NCBI RefSeq assembly: GCF_026212465.1
Contig: NC_080059.1
Location: forward strand, 24,018,070 to 24,082,069
Direction of reading: 5' to 3'
Origin: Amaranthus tricolor
Taxonomy: Eukaryota; Streptophyta; Magnoliopsida; Caryophyllales; Amaranthaceae
Length of the DNA: 64,000 bases
Below, piece by piece: positions 51,201 through 63,672 of this stretch. The translations under genes were made by a program, and so were the position numbers. How positions within the stretch are numbered: position 1 is the first letter of the stretch; every line of letters starts with the position of its first letter. The notes beneath the pieces are model-generated. The model saw only the letters and a list, made by a program, of their open reading frames with translations. It made no database searches and had not been told where the DNA came from.

Positions 51201-53630
51201 TTGTGTGCCAAGTTTCGTGCAAAACAAACCAAGTTTGGAGCTACTTCATGCGCAAAAGTGCCAATAACGCTTAAAAACCAATCAAAATCGCAACTTAACA
51301 CGTAATTTCTATCATATGACTATTATTTTAATTCTAACCACTTCAACAAAATATTATATACCACATAGTGTTTTGTGCCATGTTTCGTGCAAAATAAACC
51401 AAGTCTGAGCTACTTTATGCGCAAAAGGGCCAAAAACGATCAAAAACCCTTAAAATCGCAAATTAAAAAGTAATTTCTAGCATATGACTATAATTTTCAA
51501 TTCTAACCACTTCAACACAATAATATATACCAAATAGCGTTGTGTGCAAAGTTTCCCGCACAACAAACCTAGTTTGAGCTACTTTATGCGCAAAAGGTGC
51601 CAAAAATGCTTAAAAACCCTTAAAATCGCAACTTAACATGCAATTCTAGCATATGACTAAGATTTTAAAATCTAACCACTTCAACACAATAATATATACC
51701 AAATAATGTTGCGTGCCAAGTTTCGTGCAAAACAAACCAAGTTTAAGCTTCTTTATGCGCAAAAGGGCCAAAAACGCTTAAAAACCCTTAAAATCAAAAC
51801 TTAACACGCAATTCTAGCATATTACTATGATTTTAAATTCAAACCACTTCAACACAATAATATATACCAAATAGTGTTGTGTGCTATGTTTCGTGCAAAA
51901 CAAACCAAGTTTGAGCTACTTTATGCGCAAAAGGGCCAAAAATGCTTAAAAACCCTTAAAATCGCAACTTAACAAGTAATTTCTAGCATATGACTATGAT
52001 TTTAAATTCAAACCACTTCAACACAATAATATATACCAAATAGCGTTGTGTGCAAAGTTTCGTGCAAAACAAACCAAGTTTGAGGCTACTTGATGCGCAA
52101 AAGTGCCAAAAATGCTTAAAAACCCTTAAAATCGCAACTTAACACGCAATTCTAGCATATGACTATGATTTTAAATTTTAATCACTTAAACACAATAATA
52201 TATATACCAAGTACTGTTGTGTGCCAAGTTTCGTGCAAAACGAACCAAGTTACTTTATGCGCAAAAGGGCCAAAAAACGCTTAAAAACCCTTAAAATCGC
52301 AACTTAACACGTAATTTCTAGCATATTACTATGTTTTCAATTCTAACCACTTCAACACAATAATATATACCAAAGAGTGTTCTGTACCAAGTTTCGTGCA
52401 AAACAAACCAAGTTTGAGCTACTTTATCGCAAAAGTGCCAAAAACGCTTAAAAACCTATAAAATCGCAACTTAACATGTAATTTCTAGCATATGACTATG
52501 ATTTTCAATTCTAACAACTTCAACACAATAATATATATCAAATAGTGTTGTGTGCCAAGTTTCGTGCAAAACAAACCATGTTTGGAGCTACTTCATGCGC
52601 AAAAGTGCCAATAACGCTTAAAAACCAATCAAAATCGCAACTTAACACGTAATTTCTATCATATGACTATGATTTTTATTCTAACCACTTCAACAAAATA
52701 TTATATACCACATAGTGTTTTGTGCCATGTTTCGTGCAAAAAAAATCAAGTCTGAGCTACTTTATGCGCAAAAGGGCCAAAAACGATCAAAAAACCCTTA
52801 AAATCGCAAATTAAAAGTAATTTCTAGCATATGACTATGATTTTCAATTCTAACCACTTCAACACAATAATATATACCCAATAGCGTTGTGTGCCACGTT
52901 TCCCGCGCGACAAACCTAGTCTGAGCTACTTTATGCGCAAAAGTGCCAAAAATGCTTAAAAACCCTTAAAATCGCAACTTAACATGCAATTCTAGCATAT
53001 GACTATGATTTTAAAATCTAACCACTTCAACACAATAATATATACCAAATAATGTTGCGTGCCAGTTTCGTGCAAAACAAACCAAATTTAAGCTTCTTTA
53101 TGCGCAAAAGGGCCAAAAACGCTTAAAAACCCTTAAAATCGCAACTTAACAAGTAATTTCTAGCATATGACTAAGATTTTAAATTCAAACCACTTCAACA
53201 CAATAATATATACCAAATAGCATTGTGTGCCAAAGTTTCGTGCAAAACAAACCAGTTTGAGCTACTTGATGCGCAAAAGTGCCAAAAATTCTTAAAAACC
53301 CTTAAAATCGCAACTTAACACGCAATTCTAGCATATGACTATGATTTTAAATTCTAATCACTTAAACAAAATTAATATATATACGAAATAGTGTTGTGTG
53401 CCAAGTTTCGTGCAAAAGGAACCAAGTTACTTTATGCGCAAAAGGGCCAAAAACGCTTAAAAACCCTTAAAATCGCAACTTAACACGTAATTTCTAGCAT
53501 ATTACTATGTTTTCAATTCTAAACACTTCAACACAATAATATATACCCAAATAGTGTTCTGTACCAAGTTTCGTGCAAAACAAACCAAGTTTGATCTACT
53601 TTATTCGCAAAAGTGCCAAAAACGCTTAAA
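48259..53630 (+). repeat. 32-monomer super-unit, copy 2
   Basis: Near-identical to copy 1 with constant offset 5369-5372 bp, in direct tandem with it. From about 51100 on it gains one-base indels not present in copy 1 ('aaaaggtgcc' near 51595, 'gaggctac' near 52083, 'ctttatcgcaaaag' near 52424), probably sequencing noise. At about 53625 the expected 'cctaaaaactcgc' is replaced by 'cctataaaatcgc', which ends the match. Confidence 0.83.
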
Positions 53631-55488
53631 AACCTATAAAATCGCAACTTAACACGTAATTTCTAGCATATTACTATGTTTTCAATTCTAAACACTTCAA
53701 CACAATATTATATACCAAATAGTGTTCTGTACCAAGTTTCGTGCAAAACAAACCAAGTTTGAGCTACTTTTATTCGCAAAAGTGCCAAAAACGCTTAAAA
53801 CCCTTAAAATCGCAACATAACAAGTAATTTCTAGCATATGGACTATTATTTTAAATTCAAACCACTTCAACACAATAATATATACCTAATAGTGTTGTGT
53901 GCAAGTTTCGTGCAAAACAAACCAAGTTTGAGCTACTTGATGCGCAAAAGTGCCAAAAAATGCTTAACAAACCCTTAAAATCGAAACTTAACACGCAATT
54001 CTAGCATATAACTATGATTTTAATTCTAACCACTTCTACACAATAATATATATACCAAATAGCTTTGTGTGCCAAGTTTCATGCAAAACGAACCATGTTT
54101 GAGCTACTTTATGCGCAAAAGGGCAAAAAACGCTCAAAAACCCTTAAAATGGCAACTAACAAGTAATTTCTAGCATATGGACTATTAATTTTCAATTCTA
54201 ACCACTTCAACACAATAATATATAGAAATAGAGTTGTGTGCACGCAAAACAAACCAAGTTTCAGGCTATTTTATGCGCAAAAGTGCCAAAAATGCTTAAA
54301 AACCCTTAAAATCGCAACTTAACACGCAATTCTAGCATATGACTATGATTTTAAATCTAACCACTTAAACACAATAATATATATACCAAATAGTGTTGTG
54401 TGCCAAGTTTCGGTCAAAACGAACTAAGTTTGGAGATACTTTATGCGCAAAAGGGCCAAAAACGCTTAAAAGCCCTTAAAATCGCAACTTAACACGTAAT
54501 TTCTAGCATATTACTATGTTTTCAATTCTAACCACTTCAACACAATAATATATACCAAATAGTGTTCTGTACCAAGTTTCGTGCAAAACAAACCAAGTTT
54601 GAGCTACTTTATTCGCAAAAGTGCCAAAAACGCTTAAAAACCTATAAAATCGCAACTTAACACGTAATTTCTAGCATATGACTATGATTTTCAATTCTAA
54701 CAACTTCAACACAATAATATATATCAAATAGTGTTGTGTGCCAAGTTTCGTGACAAACAAACCAAGTTTGGAGCTACTTCATGCGCAAAAGTGCTAATAA
54801 CGCTTAAAAAAACCAATCAAAATAGCAACTTAACACGTAATTTCTATCATATGACTATTATTTTAATTCTAACCACTTCAACAAAATATTATATACCACA
54901 TAGTGTTTTGTGCCACGTTTCGTGCAAAATAAACCAAGTCTGAGCTACTTTATGCGCAAAAGGGCCAAAAACGATCAAAAACCCTTAAAATCGCAAATTA
55001 AAAAGTAATTTCTAGCATATGACTATGATTTTCAATTCTAACCACTTCAACACAATAATATATACCAAATAGCGTTGTGTGCCAAGTTTCCCGCACAACA
55101 AACCTAGTTTGAGCTACTTTATTGCGCAAAAGTGCCAAAAATGCTTAAAAACCCTTAAAATCGCAACTTAACATGTAATTCTAGCATATGACTATGATTT
55201 TAAAATCTAACCACTTCAACACAATAATATATACCAAATAATGTTGCGTGCCAAATTTCGTGCAAAACAAACAAGGTTTAAGCTTCTTTATGCGCAAAAG
55301 GGCCAAAAACGCTTAAAAACCCTTAAAATCGCAACTTAACACGTAATTTCTAGCATATTACTATGTTTTCAATTCTAACCACTTCAACACAATAATATAT
55401 ACCAAATAGTGTTCTGTACCAAGTTTCGTGCAAAACAAACCAAGTTTGAGCTACTTTATTCGCAAAAGTGCCCAAAAACGCTTAAAAA
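53631..55488 (+). repeat. About 11 monomers inserted between super-units 2 and 3
   Basis: 1858 bp. It resembles the 38.8-40.3-kb region: 'cgcaacataacaag' with 'gactattattttaaattc', 'gagttgtgtgcacgc', 'gaactaagtttggagatac' (compare 39303), 'cgtgacaaacaaacc' (compare 39632), then T3, T4, T5 and T1. One monomer with 'cacttctacacaataat' matches 33690. The block is a mosaic of elements found further left, with many one-base indels. Confidence 0.72.
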
Positions 55489-58400
55489 CCTAAAAACTCG
55501 CAACTTAACACGTAATTTCTTAGCATATGACTATGATTTTCAATTCTAACAACTTCAACACAATAATATATATCAAATAGTGTTGTGTGCCAAGTTTCGT
55601 GCAAAACAAACCAAGTTTGGAGCTACTTCATGCGCAAAAGTGCCCATAACGCTTAAAAACCAATCAAAATCACAACTTAACACGTAATTTCTATCATATG
55701 ACTATGATTTTAATTCTAACCACTTCAACAAAATATTATATACCACATAGTGTTTTGTGCCATGTTTCGTGCAAAACAAACCAAGTCTGAGCTACTTTAT
55801 GCGCAAAAGGGCCAAAAACGATCAAAAACCCTTAAAATCGCAAATTAAAAAGTAATTTCTAGCATATGACTATGATTTTAAATTCTAACCACTTCAACAC
55901 AATAATATATACCAAATAGCGTTGTGTGCCAAGTTTCCCGCACAACAAACCTAGTTTGAGCTACTTTATGCGCAAAAGTGCCAAAAATGCTTAAAAACCC
56001 TTAAAATCGCAACTTAACCCACGCAATTCTAGCATATGACTATGATTTTAAAATCTAACCCACTTCAACACAATAATATATACCAAATAATGTTGCGTGC
56101 CAAGTTCGTGAATTCACAAACCAAGTTTAAGCTTCTTTATCTTGCGCAAAAGGGCCAAAAAACGCTTAAAAAACCCTTAAAATCGCAACTTAACACGTAA
56201 TTTCTAGCATATTACTATGTTTTCAATTCTAACCACTTCAACACAATAATATATACCAAATAGTTTTCTGTACCAAGTTTCGTGCAAAACAAACCAAATT
56301 TGAGCTACTTTATTCCCAAAAGTGCCAAAAACGCTTAAAAAAACCTAAAAAATCGCAACTTAAACACGTAATTTCTAGGCATATGACTATGATTTTCAAT
56401 TCTAACAACTTCAACACAATAATATATATCAAATATTGTTGTGTGCCAAGTTTCGTGCAAAACAAACCAAGTTTTGGAGCTACTTCATGCGCAAAAGTGC
56501 CAATAACGCTTAAAAACCAATCAAAATCGCAACTTTAACCACATAATTTCTATCATATGACTATGATTTTAATTCTAACCACTTCAACAAAATATGATAT
56601 ACCACATAGTGTTTTGTGCCATGTTTCGTGCAAAACAAACCAAGTCTGAGCTACTTTATGCGCAAAAGGGCCAAAAACGATCAAAACCCTTAAAATCGCA
56701 AATTAAAAAGTAATTTCTAGCATATGACTATAATTTTCAATTCTAACCACTTCAACACAATAATATATACCAAATAGCGTTGTGTGCCAAGTTTCCCGCA
56801 CAACAAACCTAGTTTGAGCTACTTTATGCGCAAAAGTGCCAAAAATGCTTAAAAACCCTTAAAATCGCAACTTAACATACAATTCTAGCATATGACTATG
56901 ATTTTAAAATCTAACCACTTCAACACAATAATATATACCAAATAATGTTTGCGTGCCAGTTTCGTGCAAAACAAACCAAATTTAAGCTTCTTTATGCGCA
57001 AAAGGACCAAAAATGCTTAAAAAAACCCTTAAAATCGCAACTTAACACGTAATTTCTAACATATGACTATGATTTTAAATTCTAACCACTTCAACAATAA
57101 AATATATACCACAAAGTGTTGTGTGCCAAATTTCGTGCTAAACAAACCAAGTTTGAGCTATTTTATGCGCAAAAGAGCCAAAAACGCTCAAAAACCCTTA
57201 AAATCGCAACTTAACAAGTAATTTCTAGCATATGACTATGACTTTCAATTCTAACCACTTCAGCATAATAATATATACCAAATAGCGTTGTGTGCAAAGT
57301 TTCGCGCAAAACAAACAAAGTTTGAGCTACTTTATTCGCAAAAGTGCCAAAAATGCTTAAAAAGCCTTAAAATCGCAACTTAACACGCAATTCTAGCATA
57401 TGACTATGATTTTAATTTTTTAACCACTTCAACACAATAATATATATAAAATAATGTTGTGTGCCAAGTTTCGTGCAAAACAAACCAAGTTTGAGCTACT
57501 TTATGCGCAAAAGGGCCAAAAACGCTTAAAACCCTTAAAATCGCAACTTAACAAGTAATTTCTAGCATATGACTATGATTTTAAATTCAAACCACTTCAA
57601 CACAATAATATATACCAAATAGCGTTGTGTGCAAAGTTTCGTGCAAAACAAACCAAGTTTGAGCTACTTGATGCGCAAAAGTGCCAAAAATGCTTAAAAA
57701 ACCTTTAAAATCAAAACTTAACACGCAATTCTATCATATAACTATGATTTTAAATTCTAACCACTTCTACACAATAATATATATACCAAATAGCTTTGTG
57801 TCCCAAGTTTCATGCAAAACGAACCAAGTTTGAGCTACTTTATGCGCAAAAGGGCCAAAAATGCTTAAAAACCTTTACAATCGCAACTTAACACGTAATT
57901 TCTAGCATATTACTATGTTTTCAATTCTAACCACTTCAACACAATAATATATACCAAATAGCGTTGTGTTCCATGTTTCGTGCAAAACAAACCAAGTTTG
58001 AGCTACTTTATGCGCAAAAGGGCAAAAAACGCTCAAAAACCCTTAAAATGGCAACTTAACAAGTAATTTCTAGCATATGACTATCATTTTCAATTCTAAC
58101 CACTTCAACACAATAATATATACCAAATAAAGTTGTGTTCACGCAAAACGAACCAAGTTTGAGCTACTTTATGCGCAAAAGGGCCAAAAACCGCCTAAAA
58201 CCCCTTAAAATCCCAACTTAACACGTAATTTCTAGCATATTACTATGTTTTCAATTCTAACCACTTCAACACAATAATATATACCAAATAGTGTTTTGTA
58301 CCAAGTTTCGTGCAAAACAAACCAAGTTTGAGGTACTTTATTCGCAAAAGTGCCAAAAACGCTTAAAAAACCTATAAAATCGCAACTTAACACGTAATTT

Positions 58401-59473
58401 CTAGCAGATGACTATGATTTTCAATTCTAACAACTTCAACACAATAATATATATCAAATAGTGTTGTGTGCCAAGTTTCGTGCAAAACAAACCAAGTTTG
58501 GAGCTACTTCATGCGCAAAAGTGCCAATAACGCTTAAAAACCAATCAAAATCGCAACTTAACACGTAATTTCTATCATATGACTATTATTTTAATTCTAA
58601 CCACTTCAACAAAATATTATATACCACATAGTGTTTTAAGCCATGTTTCGTGCAAAATAAACCAAGTCTGAGCTACTTTATGCGCAAAAGGGCCAAAAAC
58701 GATCAAAAACCCTTAAAATCGCAAATTAAAAAGTAATTTCTAGCATATGACTATAATTTTCAATTCTAACCACTTCAACACAATAATATATACCAAATAG
58801 CGTTGTGTGCCAAGTTTCCCGCACAACAAACCTAGTTTGAGCTACTTTATGCGCAAAAGTGCCAAAAATGCTTAAAAACCCTTAAAAATCGCAACTTAAC
58901 ATGCAATTCTAGCATATGACTATGATTTTAAAATCTAACCACTTCAACACAATAATATATACCAAATAATGTTGCGTGCCAAGTTTCGTGCAAAACAAAC
59001 CAAGTTTGAGCTACTTTATGCGCAAAAGGGCCAAAAAATGCTTAAAAAACCCTTAAAATCGCAACTTAACAAGTAATTTCTAGCATATGACTATGATTTT
59101 AAATTCAAACCACTTCAACACAATAATATATACCAAATAGCGTTGTGTGCAAAGTTTCGTGCAAAACAAACCAAGTTTGAGCTACTTGATGCGCAAAAGT
59201 GCCAAAAATGCTTAAAAACCCTTAAAATCGCAACTTAACACGCAATTCTAGCATATGACTATGATTTTAAATTCTAATCACTTAAACACAATAATATATA
59301 TACCAAGTACTGTTGTGTGCCAAGTTTCGTGCAAAACGAACCAAGTTACTTTATGCGCAAAAGGGCCAAAAAACGCTTAAAAACCCTTAAAATCGCAACT
59401 TAACACGTAATTTCTAGCATATTACTATGTTTTCAATTCTAACCACTTCAACACAATAATATATACCAAATAG
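55489..59473 (+). repeat. 32-monomer super-unit, copy 3 (rearranged)
   Basis: Starts at 'cctaaaaactcgc' (55489) and follows copies 1 and 2, with 'ctagcagatgac' at 58403. It keeps the full 'accaagtttgagctacttta' near 57824, where copies 1 and 2 lack 11 bp. It has lost one monomer near 58980: a T5 front ('aataatgttgcgtgcc') joins the back half of the next monomer ('tttgagctactttatgcgc'), shortening the marker interval from about 1753 to 1593 bp. One-base indels are frequent throughout. It leads directly into the terminal HOR. Confidence 0.78.
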
Positions 59474-60655
59474 TGTTCTGTACCAAGTTTCGTGCAAAAC
59501 AAACCAAGTTTGAGCTACTTTATTCGCAAAAGTGCCAAAAACGCTTAAAAACCTATAAAATCGCAACTTAACATGTAATTTCTAGCATATGACTATGATT
59601 TTCAATTCTAACAACTTCAACACAATAATATATATCAAATAGTGTTGTGTGCCAAGTTTCGTGCCAAAACAAACCAAGTTTTGGAGCTACTTCATGCGCA
59701 AAAGTGCCAATAACGCTTAAAAACCAATCAAAATCGCAACTTAACATGTAATTTCTATCATATGGACTATGATTTTAATTCTAAACCACTTCAACAAAAT
59801 ATTATATACCACATAGTGTTTTGTGCCATGTTTCGTGCAAAAAAAATCAAGTCTGAGCTACTTTATGCGCAAAAGGGCCAAAAACGATCAAAAACCCTTA
59901 AAATCGCAAATTAAAAAGTAATTTCTTAGCATATGACTATGATTTTCAATTCTAACCACTTCAACACAATAATATATACCCAATAGCGTTGTGTGCCACG
60001 TTTCCCGCGCGACAAACCTAGTTTGAGCTACTTTATTGCGCAAAAGTGCCAAAAATGCTTAAAAACCCTTAAAATCGCAACTTAACATGCAATTCTAGCA
60101 TATGACTATGATTTTAAAATCTAACCACTTCAACACAATAATATATACCAAATAATGTTGCGTGCCAGTTTCGTGCAAAACAAACCAAATTTAAGCTTCT
60201 TTATGCGCAAAAGGGCCAAAAACGCTTAAAAACCCTTAAAATCGCAACTTAACAAGTAATTTCTAGCATATGACTATGATTTTAAATTCAAACCACTTCA
60301 ACACAATAATATATACCAAATAGCATTGTGTGCAAAGTTTCGTGCAAAACAAACCAAGTTTGAGCTACTTGATGCGCAAAAGTGCCAAAAATTCTTAAAA
60401 ACCCTTAAAATCGCAACTTAACACGCAATTCTAGCATATGACTATGATTTTAAATTCTAATCACTTAAACAAAATAATATATATACGAAATAGTGTTGTG
60501 TGCCAAGTTTCGTGCAAAAGGAACCAAGTTACTTTATGCGCAAAAGGGCCAAAAACGCTTAAAAACCCTTAAAATCGCAACTTAACACGTAATTTCTAGC
60601 ATATTACTATGTTTTCAATTCTAAACACTTCAACACAATAATATATACCAAATAG
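59474..60655 (+). repeat. 7-mer unit, parent form of the terminal HOR
   Basis: 1182 bp between T1 markers. The order is T1, T2, T3, T4, T5, T7 ('gcattgtgtgcaaag'), T8 ('aaaaggaaccaagttac'). The same seven-monomer order is present near 47010-48180 in the first super-unit and in its copy. It differs from the following units only by keeping T2, plus a few one-base insertions such as 'atatggactatg' near 59761. Confidence 0.83.
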
Positions 60656-61660
60656 TGTTCTGTACCAAGTTTCGTGCAAAACAAACCAAGTTTGAGCTAC
60701 TTTATTCGCAAAAGTGCCAAAAACGCTTAAAAACCTATAAAATCGCAACTTAACACGTAATTTCTATCATATGACTATGATTTTAATTCTAACCACTTCA
60801 ACAAAATATTATATACCACATAGTGTTTTGTGCCATGTTTCGTGCAAAAAAAATCAAGTCTGAGCTACTTTATGCGCAAAAGGGCCAAAAACGATCAAAA
60901 ACCCTTAAAATCGCAAATTAAAAAGTAATTTCTAGCATATGACTATGATTTTCAATTCTAACCACTTCAACAAAATAATATATACCCAATAGCGTTGTGT
61001 GCCACGTTTCCCGCGCGACAAACCTAGTTTGAGCTACTTTATGCGCAAAAGTGCCAAAAATGCTTAAAAACCCTTAAAATCGCAACTTAACATGCAATTC
61101 TAGCATGTGACTATGATTTTAAAATCTAACCACTTCAACACAATAATATATACCAAATAATGTTGCGTGCCAGTTTCGTGCAAAACAAACCAAATTTAAG
61201 CTTCTTTATGCGCAAAAGGGCCAAAAACGCTTAAAAACCCTTAAAATCGCAACTTAACAAGTAATTTCTAGCATATGACTATGATTTTAAATTCAAACCA
61301 CTTCAACACATTAATATATACCAAATAGCATTGTGTGCAAAGTTTCGTGCAAAACAAACCAAGTTTGAGCTACTTGATGCGCAAAAGTGCCAAAAATGCT
61401 TAAAAACCCTTAAAATCGCAACTTAACACGCAATTCTAGCATATGACTATGATTTTAAATTCTAATCACTTAAACAAAATAATATATATATGAAATAGTG
61501 TTGTGTGCCAAGTTTCGTGCAAAAGGAACCAAGTTACTTTATGCGCAAAAGGGCCAAAAACGCTTAAAAACCCTTAAAATCGCAACTTAACACGTAATTT
61601 CTAGCATATTACTATGTTTTCAATTCTAACCACTTCAACACAATAATATATACCAAATAG
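60656..61660 (+). repeat. Terminal 6-mer HOR unit 1
   Basis: 1005 bp. The order is T1, T3, T4, T5, T7, T8. T1 passes directly into T3 ('cctataaaatcgc' then 'taatttctatcatatg'), so T2 has been removed cleanly in register. The length agrees with six 169-bp monomers minus a 2-bp loss in T5 ('gtgccagtttcg') and a 6-bp loss in T8 ('aaccaagttacttta'). Confidence 0.88.
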
Positions 61661-62666
61661 TGTTCTGTACCAAGTTTCGTGCAAAACAAACCAAGTTTGT
61701 GCTACTTTATTCGCAAAAGTGCCAAAAACGCTTAAAAACCTATAAAATCGCAACTTAACACGTAATTTCTATCATATGAATATGATTTTAATTCTAACCA
61801 CTTCAACAAAATATTATATACCACATAGTGTTTTGTGCCATGTTTCGTGCAAAAAAAATCAAGTCTGAGCTACTTTATGCGCAAAAGGGCCAAAAACGAT
61901 CAAAAACCCTTAAAATCGCAAATTAAAAAGTAATTTCTAGCATATGACTATGATTTTCAATTCTAACCACTTCAACACAATAATATATACCCAATAGTGT
62001 TGTGTGCCACGTTTCCCGCGCGACAAACCTAGTTTGAGCTACTTTATGCGCAAAAGTGCCAAAAATGCTTAAAAACCCTTAAAATCGCAACTTAACATGC
62101 AATTCTAGCATATGACTATGATTTTAAAATCTAACCACTTCAACACAATAATATATACCAAATAATGTTGCGTGCCAGTTTCGTGCAAAACAAACCAAAT
62201 TTAAGCTTCTTTATGTGCAAAAGGGCCAAAAACGCTTAAAAAACCCTTAAAATCGCAACTTAACAAGTAATTTCTAGTATATGACTATGATTTTAAATTC
62301 AAACCACTTCAACACATTAATATATACCAAATAGCATTGTGTGCAAAGTTTCGTGCAAAACAAACCAAGTTTGAGCTACTTGATGCGCAAAAGTGCCAAA
62401 AATGCTTAAAAACCCTTAAAATCGCAACTTAACACGCAATTCTAGCAAATGACTATGATTTTAAATTCTAATCACTTAAACAAAATAATATATATACGAA
62501 ATAGTGTTGTGTGCCAAGTTTCGTGCAAAAGGAACCAAGTTACTTTATGCGCAAAAGGGCCAAAAACGCTTAAAAACCCTTAAAATCGCAACTTAACACG
62601 TAATTTCTAGCATATTACTATGTTTTCAATTCTAACCACTTCAACACAATAATATATACCAAATAG
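61661..62666 (+). repeat. Terminal 6-mer HOR unit 2
   Basis: 1006 bp, same order as unit 1. Private bases are 'aagtttgtgctac' near 61693 (shared with unit 3), 'catatgaatatg' near 61773, 'cccaatagtgttgtg' near 61990 and 'tttatgtgcaaaag' near 62211. Confidence 0.88.
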
Positions 62667-63672
62667 TGTTCTGTACCAAGTTTCGTGCAAAACAAACCAA
62701 GTTTGTGCTACTTTATTCGCAAAAGTGCCAAAAACGCTTAAAAACCTATAAAATCGCAACTTAACACGTAATTTCTATCATATGACTATGATTTTAATTC
62801 TAACCACTTCAACAAAATATTATATACCACATAGTGTTTTGTGCCATGTTTCGTGCAAAAAAAATCAAGTCTGAGCTACTTTATGCGCAAAAGGGCCAAA
62901 AACGATCAAAAACCCTTAAAATCGCAAATTAAAAAGTAATTTCTAGCATATGACTATGATTTTCAATTCTAACCACTTCAACACAATAATATATACCCAA
63001 TAGCGTTGTGTGCCACGTTTCCCGCGCGACAAACCTAGTTTGAGCTACTTTATGCGCAAAAGTGCCAAAAATGCTTAAAAACCCTTAAAATCGCAACTTA
63101 ACATGCAATTCTAGCATATGACTATGATTTTAAAATCTAACCACTTCAACACAATAATATATACCAAATAATGTTGCGTGCCAGTTTCGTGCAAAACAAA
63201 CCAAATTTAAGCTTCTTTATGCGCAAAAGGGCCAAAAACGCTTAAAAACCCTTAAAATCGCAACTTAACAAGTAATTTCTAGCATATGACTATGATTTTA
63301 AATTCAAACCACTTCAACACAATAATATATACCAAATAGCATTGTGTGCAAAGTTTCGTGCAAAACAAACCAAGTTTGAGCTACTTGATGCGCAAAAGTG
63401 CCAAAAATGCTTTAAAACCCTTAAAATCGCAACTTAACACGCAATTCTAGCATATGACTATGATTTTAAATTCTAATCACTTAAACAAAATAATATATAT
63501 ACGAAATAGTGTTGTGTGCCAAGTTTCGTGCAAAAGGAACCAAGTTACTTTATGCGCATAAGGGCCAAAAACGCTTAAAAAACCCTTAAAATCGCAACTT
63601 AACACGTAATTTCTAGCATATTACTATGTTTTCAATTCTAAACACTTCAACACAATAATATATACCAAATAG
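62667..63672 (+). repeat. Terminal 6-mer HOR unit 3
   Basis: 1006 bp, same order. Private bases include 'atgctttaaaaccc' near 63408 and 'tatgcgcataaggg' near 63551. Otherwise almost identical to unit 2. Confidence 0.88.

Noticed and set aside
54731..54943. 70-codon open frame on the plus strand
   Set aside because: It covers T2 and T3 monomers in the indel-rich stretch; the equivalent monomers elsewhere are interrupted.
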